Part shown: positions 14,108 to 17,508 of the stretch, piece after piece
How the letters are laid out: every line of letters starts with the position of its first letter
Position numbering within the stretch: position 1 is the first letter of the stretch
Assembly: GCA_934351765.1 (NCBI GenBank)
Contig: CAKRJM010000020.1
Span: forward strand, 1-17,508
Length of the DNA: 17,508 nt
Source: an uncultured Lachnospiraceae bacterium
Lineage (GTDB): Bacteria; Bacillota; Clostridia; Lachnospirales; Lachnospiraceae
Direction: 5' to 3'
Notes under the pieces: model-generated
What the model saw: the letters and a program-made list of their open reading frames with translations, nothing else
What the model was told of the DNA's origin: nothing
Databases searched by the model: none
Made by a program: the position numbers and the translations under genes

Positions 14108-15349
14108 TTATAAGGATTTTACGAACTCATCCCAAATCAGGAGCTTCTCATCGTTCTCAACAAACTTGCCGTCTTTTACAACGTACCAGGTCTGGGTCTT
14201 TACTGCATCACCGGTCTCGTCAAAGCTGATATTGCCGGTTACGCCTTCAAAGTTCATCTTGTAGAGCTGATCCTTGATGGCTTCTCTGTCTGCGCTGCCT
14301 GCATCTTCGATTGCCTGGATCACCATCTGTACGTTCTCATAGGTCTGTGCGGACATATTCTCCGGAACCTTGCCGTCTGCATATTCCTTGTATGCATCTA
14401 CAAAAGCCTTTACCTTGGGCTCTGTGCTGTCTGCGTTCATACCGCCGGGGAATGCGATTCCTTCTGCATTCTCACCAGCCAGGTTGATCAGCTCGGTAGT
14501 ATAGGAAGAACCTACGGAGATCATCATACCATCGGGGTTGATGGGACGGTACTGCTTTGCGAATGCCCCAAGAGAACCATACATACCAAGAACTACGATA
14601 CAGTCACAGCCAGCTTCTTCAAACTTGGTGATATTGGAGCTGAAGTCTGTGGTTCCGTCTACGAACTCTTCTGTAGCAACCAGCTCTGCATCGGTCTTAT
14701 CTTTGATCTCTTCCCAGCCAGCCAGGAAGTTCTTCTCGGCACTCTCACCCCAGTCTGTTTTCAGCTTCAGAACGCCGATCTTCTTCGCACCGCTGCGGAT
14801 TGCGATCTGAAGGCTGTTGGTAGCCTCGGTCTTCTGTGTTACGTTATTACGGAAAATATAATCACCGATGGAGGAATAATCCACATGAGATGCGGAAGCG
14901 GACAGTAATACGATTCCGTCCTCCTGATAAATCTGAGCTGCCGTCATGGCAACGCCGCTGGCGAAATGTCCGAATACTGCTACGATGTCATCGTCATCTA
15001 CGATCTTCTCTGCGATGGATCCGGCCTCCTCACTGGAGTTCTTATCATCGAATTCTACGACTTCGATCTGGCGGCCAAGAACGCCACCCTTTTCGTTCTG
15101 CTGCTTTACTGCAAGCTCTACTGCATTTTTGAATAACATACCGTACTCTGCGTTGTCGCCGGTAAGAGGACCAGAATACGCAAATTTGATGGGCTTGTCA
15201 CTTCCCTCGCCATCATCCTTGCTGTCACTCTTGCTCTCGGCTGCCACCTTTGTTTCTGCCTTTGTGCCGTCAGCCTTCTTGTCGCCGCAGCCTGCCAGTG
15301 CAGAGCAGGTGAGCACTGCTGCCATCATTACTGCAATCCATTTCTTCAT
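14108..15349 (-). CDS. livJ: Branched-chain amino acid-type ABC transporter, substrate-binding lipoprotein
   Basis: Extracytoplasmic receptor of the importer (413 aa), type-I periplasmic-binding fold of the leucine-binding protein family. I chose the ATG at 15347-15349 because AAAGGAG precedes it and a lipoprotein signal follows: MKKWIAVMMAAVLTCSALAGC with lipobox LAGC and the lipidated cysteine at 21. A lysine- and serine-rich linker follows. Family segments are IKFAYSGPLTGDNAEYGMLFKNAVELAVKQQNEKGGVLGR, VVEFDDKNSSEEAGSIAEKIV, AVFGHFASGVAMTAAQIYQEDGIVLLSASAS and, near the end, FEGVTGNISFDETGDAVK. Ligands of this family range from Leu/Ile/Val to amides, urea and aromatics. The hydrolase-like gene at the end of this unit hints at a ligand other than plain branched-chain amino acids. 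Confidence 0.95.
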   Translation of the reverse strand: MKKWIAVMMAAVLTCSALAGCGDKKADGTKAETKVAAESKSDSKDDGEGSDKPIKFAYSGPLTGDNAEYGMLFKNAVELAVKQQNEKGGVLGRQIEVVEFDDKNSSEEAGSIAEKIVDDDDIVAVFGHFASGVAMTAAQIYQEDGIVLLSASASHVDYSSIGDYIFRNNVTQKTEATNSLQIAIRSGAKKIGVLKLKTDWGESAEKNFLAGWEEIKDKTDAELVATEEFVDGTTDFSSNITKFEEAGCDCIVVLGMYGSLGAFAKQYRPINPDGMMISVGSSYTTELINLAGENAEGIAFPGGMNADSTEPKVKAFVDAYKEYADGKVPENMSAQTYENVQMVIQAIEDAGSADREAIKDQLYKMNFEGVTGNISFDETGDAVKTQTWYVVKDGKFVENDEKLLIWDEFVKSL

Positions 15350-15504
15350 ACCTTTTTCTCCTTTCCCGTTACACCTTTTTGTTCTATTTCTCTTAAGTCT
15401 GCACATTGCACAAACTCAATTGAAATCATGCGATAATTCTATACCATTTAACTATATAAATCCATGTTGTTTTTTGCACTTTATATATGTTATCTTCTGT
15501 TTTG
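15350..15504 (-). other. AT-rich leader of the Liv unit, promoter not resolved
   Basis: This stretch between the terminator at 15505-15557 and livJ must contain the promoter of the Liv unit. The best -10-like sequences are TATAGA/TAGAAT near 15438-15445 on the minus strand, but no convincing -35 lies 16-18 bp from them. I see no operator palindrome or known riboswitch. The part up to 15665 beyond the terminator is the 3' end of the SDR transcript and holds no gene. Confidence 0.35.
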
Positions 15505-15557
15505 TAACAAAAAACGAGGATGTTTCCGGCATTTTGCCGATAGCAACATCCTCGTTT
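15505..15557 (-). terminator. Strong Rho-independent terminator after the SDR gene
   Basis: AAACGAGGATGTT (15512-15524) and AACATCCTCGTTT (15545-15557) pair perfectly over 13 bp. An inner GGC/GCC hairpin lies in the loop. On the minus strand the stem is followed by TTTTTTGTT. It lies about 110 nt after the SDR stop and separates that gene from the Liv unit. Confidence 0.92.
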
Positions 15558-15665
15558 CATTTTCTGATCATTGTATTAATTTCTCATCAATCATACAATA
15601 TCATGTTCCGGTTTTGAATTCCATATAAAATCCTGCACTCTGCCTTATGGATTCTGCTCCGTTTT

Positions 15666-16457
15666 TTATGCCTCCCAGGGCTTGACCCAGGGAAGATCCG
15701 AATCCTCCACCGTATTCTTTCCGCCGTCTACGCTGATCACGGTACCACTCACATAGCCAAACCGGTCGCTGGCCATGCAGACAAGAACATCGCCGACCTC
15801 CTCCGGCTTTCCGGCACGGTGAAGCGGGATCATAGACATGGTATAGTCCGTCTGCTCATAAATGGCCTTCGCTGAAAGCACCGTATCAATGATTCCGGGC
15901 GCCACCGCATTGACGCGGATCCCATAGGGAGCCAGCTCGGAAGCCGCACCGATGGTCAAAAGGTTCACACCTGCCTTCGCCGCTCCGTAGGTCACCCGGT
16001 AATCCACCGGCACCTTGGAGGACAGCGAGGAAATACTTAAAATCACTCCGCTCTTCTGCGGGATCATATGGCGGGAAGCTGCCTTGATCCCCAAAAATAC
16101 CGAGGTTAAGTTCAGATCTACAATGTAACGGAAGGTCTCCTCTGGGAGTGTGGCAAGAGGGCCGTGCTTGTTTCCACCCGCACAGTTGACCCAGATATCG
16201 ATCCGTCCAAACTTCTTTACCACGCGGTCCGCAAAGGCGTCTACTTCCGCCGACACAGTGGCATTGACCTGCTCACAGAGCACATCGGTGCAGCCGGCCT
16301 CCTCTGCCTGCTTCCGGAAGGACTCTACCTTCTCTTCCGTCCGGCTGCAGATGGCCAGCCTACAGCCCTCCTCCAGAAACCGCATGGCTGCCGCCGCGCC
16401 GATTCCGGTGGTGCCTCCGAAAATTACTACTACCTTTCCCTTTAACCCAAGATCCAT
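15666..16457 (-). CDS. Short-chain dehydrogenase/reductase (SDR) family oxidoreductase
   Basis: A 263-aa classical SDR, an NAD(P)H-dependent oxidoreductase of unknown substrate. The Rossmann glycine motif is G14-G-T-T-G-I-G20, the NAG-type motif is NCAGG (91-95), and the catalytic set is S144, Y157 and K161 (SSLSS and YGAAK). IRVNAVAPGIIDT follows, with HRAGKPEEVGDVLVCMASDRFGYVSGTVISVDGG at the C-terminus as usual for this class. Overall it resembles FabG and glucose/3-oxoacyl reductases and 2,4-dienoyl-CoA reductase-like SDRs. The sequence does not discriminate. S38-R39 after the second strand suggests, weakly, NADPH. The ATG follows AAGGGGGA. Its upstream neighbour is the repeat region; the downstream terminator makes it a single-gene transcript or the end of a DUF711-SDR unit. 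Confidence 0.93.
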   Translation of the reverse strand: MDLGLKGKVVVIFGGTTGIGAAAAMRFLEEGCRLAICSRTEEKVESFRKQAEEAGCTDVLCEQVNATVSAEVDAFADRVVKKFGRIDIWVNCAGGNKHGPLATLPEETFRYIVDLNLTSVFLGIKAASRHMIPQKSGVILSISSLSSKVPVDYRVTYGAAKAGVNLLTIGAASELAPYGIRVNAVAPGIIDTVLSAKAIYEQTDYTMSMIPLHRAGKPEEVGDVLVCMASDRFGYVSGTVISVDGGKNTVEDSDLPWVKPWEA

Positions 16458-16493
16458 AAGAAAATCCCCCTTACATTAATATTAATAATAACG

Positions 16494-16536
16494 GAAACGC
16501 CTTTTACTAGCGAGCTTGTATCGGCATTCCGCCTTG
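16494..16536. repeat. 43-bp direct repeat, copy A
   Basis: It matches 16675-16717 at 38 of 43 positions in the same orientation, from GAAACGCC to GCCTTG. It lies about 37 bp upstream of the SDR start, within the probable SDR leader. The GGCATTCCGCC part can form a small hairpin. Confidence 0.75.
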
Positions 16537-16560
16537 GTGCTCTAATTTTGATTATCTATA

Positions 16561-16732
16561 ACAACAACGGGATTGCTCCGTGCTGCGCACTCCCGCAATC
16601 CCTGAAATCATTCGCATTCCGCACATGTTCTCCGAACATGGCTGCATGCTCATGATTTGGCGGATCTCAAAGCAGAAACGCCTCTTACAAGCAAGCTTGC
16701 ATCGGCATTCTGCCTTGATCTCCTGTTGTTGT
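16561..16732. repeat. Structured intergenic element with nested hairpins and short terminal inverted repeats
   Basis: ACAACAAC (16561-16568) and GTTGTTGT (16725-16732) are inverted ends. Inside, GGGATTGC (16569-16576) pairs with GCAATCCC (16595-16602) around an inner GTGC/GCAC stem. A second hairpin is CATGTTC (16624-16630) with GAACATG (16634-16640) and loop TCC. Copy B of the 43-bp repeat is also inside. Together this looks like a REP-like or MITE-like element, or a structured RNA, without coding capacity. It starts right at the stop codon of the DUF711 gene. Confidence 0.45.
16675..16717. repeat. 43-bp direct repeat, copy B
   Basis: Second copy of the repeat at 16494-16536, 181 bp away, with five substitutions. 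It contains the palindrome GCAAGCTTGC, which is degenerate in copy A. It ends 15 bp before the DUF711 stop codon. Confidence 0.75.
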
Positions 16733-17508
16733 CAATTCTTAAAGCTATGTATCGGTGCGGGAATCCGTCCGCCGCGGGTCACAAAGGCCTCGCAGGAATA
16801 GGGATTCACCGGCATGATGGGCGCGTAGCCCAGCAGTCCGCCGAATTCTACGGTATCACCCGCTTTTTTCCCCACTGCCGGGATCAGACGGACCGCCGTA
16901 GTCTTCTGGTTGACCATGCCGATAGCCGCCTCATCGGCGATGATTCCGGAAATAGTCTCTGCCGTAGTATCGCCGGGAATGGCGATCATATCAAGCCCCA
17001 CGGAGCATACACAGGTCATGGCCTCCAGCTTTTCCAGAGTCAGTGCGTTTCGGTTCACGGCATCGATCATGCCCTGATCCTCGCTGACCGGAATAAAAGC
17101 GCCGGATAATCCGCCCACGTAGGAGGATGCCATAACGCCGCCCTTCTTTACCTGATCGTTTAATAACGCAAGCGCTGCCGTAGTACCCGGTGCTCCGACA
17201 CTCTCCAGACCGATCTCTTCCAGGATCTCAGCCACGCTGTCACCTACGGCCGGGGTCGGCGCCAGGGAAAGATCCACGATCCCGAAGGGAATCCCCAGAC
17301 GCTGGGATGCCTCCTGAGCCACCAGCTGGCCCACACGGGTAACCTTAAAGGCCGTCCGCTTGATGGTCTCGCAGAGAACCTCAAAATTCTCTCCACGCAC
17401 CTTTTCCAGAGCTGTCTTTACCACGCCCGGACCGCTGACCCCCACATTAATGATGGCGTCGGCCTCGGTAACACCATGGAAAGCCCCCGCCATAAAGGGA
17501 GTATCATC
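16732..17508 (-). CDS. DUF711 / UPF0210 (PFL) family protein, C-terminal part
   Basis: The right edge cuts the 5' end of this gene. The frame stays open to position 17508 (residues DDTPF precede the first internal Met at 17493). The visible 258 residues match the glycine-rich C-terminal half of the UPF0210 family: [88 protein letters not shown] and [32 protein letters not shown]. Full members have about 450 residues. They commonly follow a gene for a small ACT-domain protein, which would lie outside the window. The fold resembles glycyl-radical (PFL-like) proteins by old naming, but the function is unknown. No terminator of standard form follows; the repeat element begins at the stop. Confidence 0.95.
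   Translation of the reverse strand, partial: DDTPFMAGAFHGVTEADAIINVGVSGPGVVKTALEKVRGENFEVLCETIKRTAFKVTRVGQLVAQEASQRLGIPFGIVDLSLAPTPAVGDSVAEILEEIGLESVGAPGTTAALALLNDQVKKGGVMASSYVGGLSGAFIPVSEDQGMIDAVNRNALTLEKLEAMTCVCSVGLDMIAIPGDTTAETISGIIADEAAIGMVNQKTTAVRLIPAVGKKAGDTVEFGGLLGYAPIMPVNPYSCEAFVTRGGRIPAPIHSFKN

Noticed and set aside
15350..15406. 19-residue extension upstream of the livJ signal peptide
   Set aside because: It would bury the lipoprotein signal; the ATG at 15349 has a proper ribosome site.
14946..15617. Plus-strand ORF of 223 aa opposite livJ and its leader
   Set aside because: Antisense to a clear gene and running through a terminator; the composition is that of a complement strand.
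16494..16717. CRISPR-like array
   Set aside because: Only two diverged repeat copies, 181 bp apart, no regular spacers and no cas genes.

Overview
The window looks like a chromosomal segment from an anaerobic Firmicute, most likely a Lachnospiraceae/Clostridia member. The inference rests on consensus sigma-A promoters, strong AGGAGG-type ribosome binding sites, a short zinc-ribbon L32, a tmcAL (ylbM) gene, a clostridial DUF711/UPF0210 gene and the radical-SAM/DUF4130 repair pair. No species is claimed. There are no rRNA or tRNA genes, no CRISPR and no recognisable transposase. All genes except tmcAL lie on the minus strand.

Left part (1-5587), read in the direction of transcription, i.e. right to left. 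A two-gene DNA-repair-type unit comes first: a radical SAM protein with a C-terminal helix-hairpin-helix, then a DUF4130 protein. Its promoter carries two LexA (SOS) box-like sequences. A nucleoside-salvage pair follows (deoC, overlapping cdd). The last unit is a peptide/nickel-type ABC permease pair (dppB-like, then dppC-like running off the left edge). A sigma-A promoter with a terminator-like hairpin in its leader precedes dppB.

Middle part (5588-10214). pta, ending in its own terminator, is followed by yceD (DUF177) and rpmF, which start from a perfect TTGACA-17-TATAAT promoter with a palindrome across it. tmcAL is divergent from pta. A lone AraC-family regulator is convergent with tmcAL, and its last codons form part of a shared terminator-like hairpin.

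Right part (10215-17508). A complete branched-chain-amino-acid-type ABC importer runs livJ, livH, livM, livG, livF. A small cysteine-rich protein resembling the L-2-amino-thiazoline-4-carboxylate hydrolase family ends it, just before a long terminator hairpin. This suggests that the importer takes up something processed by that last protein. Upstream of the importer are an SDR oxidoreductase and, at the right edge, the C-terminal part of a DUF711/UPF0210 protein. Between these two genes lies a 240-bp structured region with two 43-bp direct repeats and nested hairpins. I could not assign it to a known class.

The most interesting items are the SOS-type control of the radical SAM/DUF4130 pair, the structured repeat region, the hydrolase-like protein tied to the Liv importer, and the promoter-plus-terminator leader in front of dppB.
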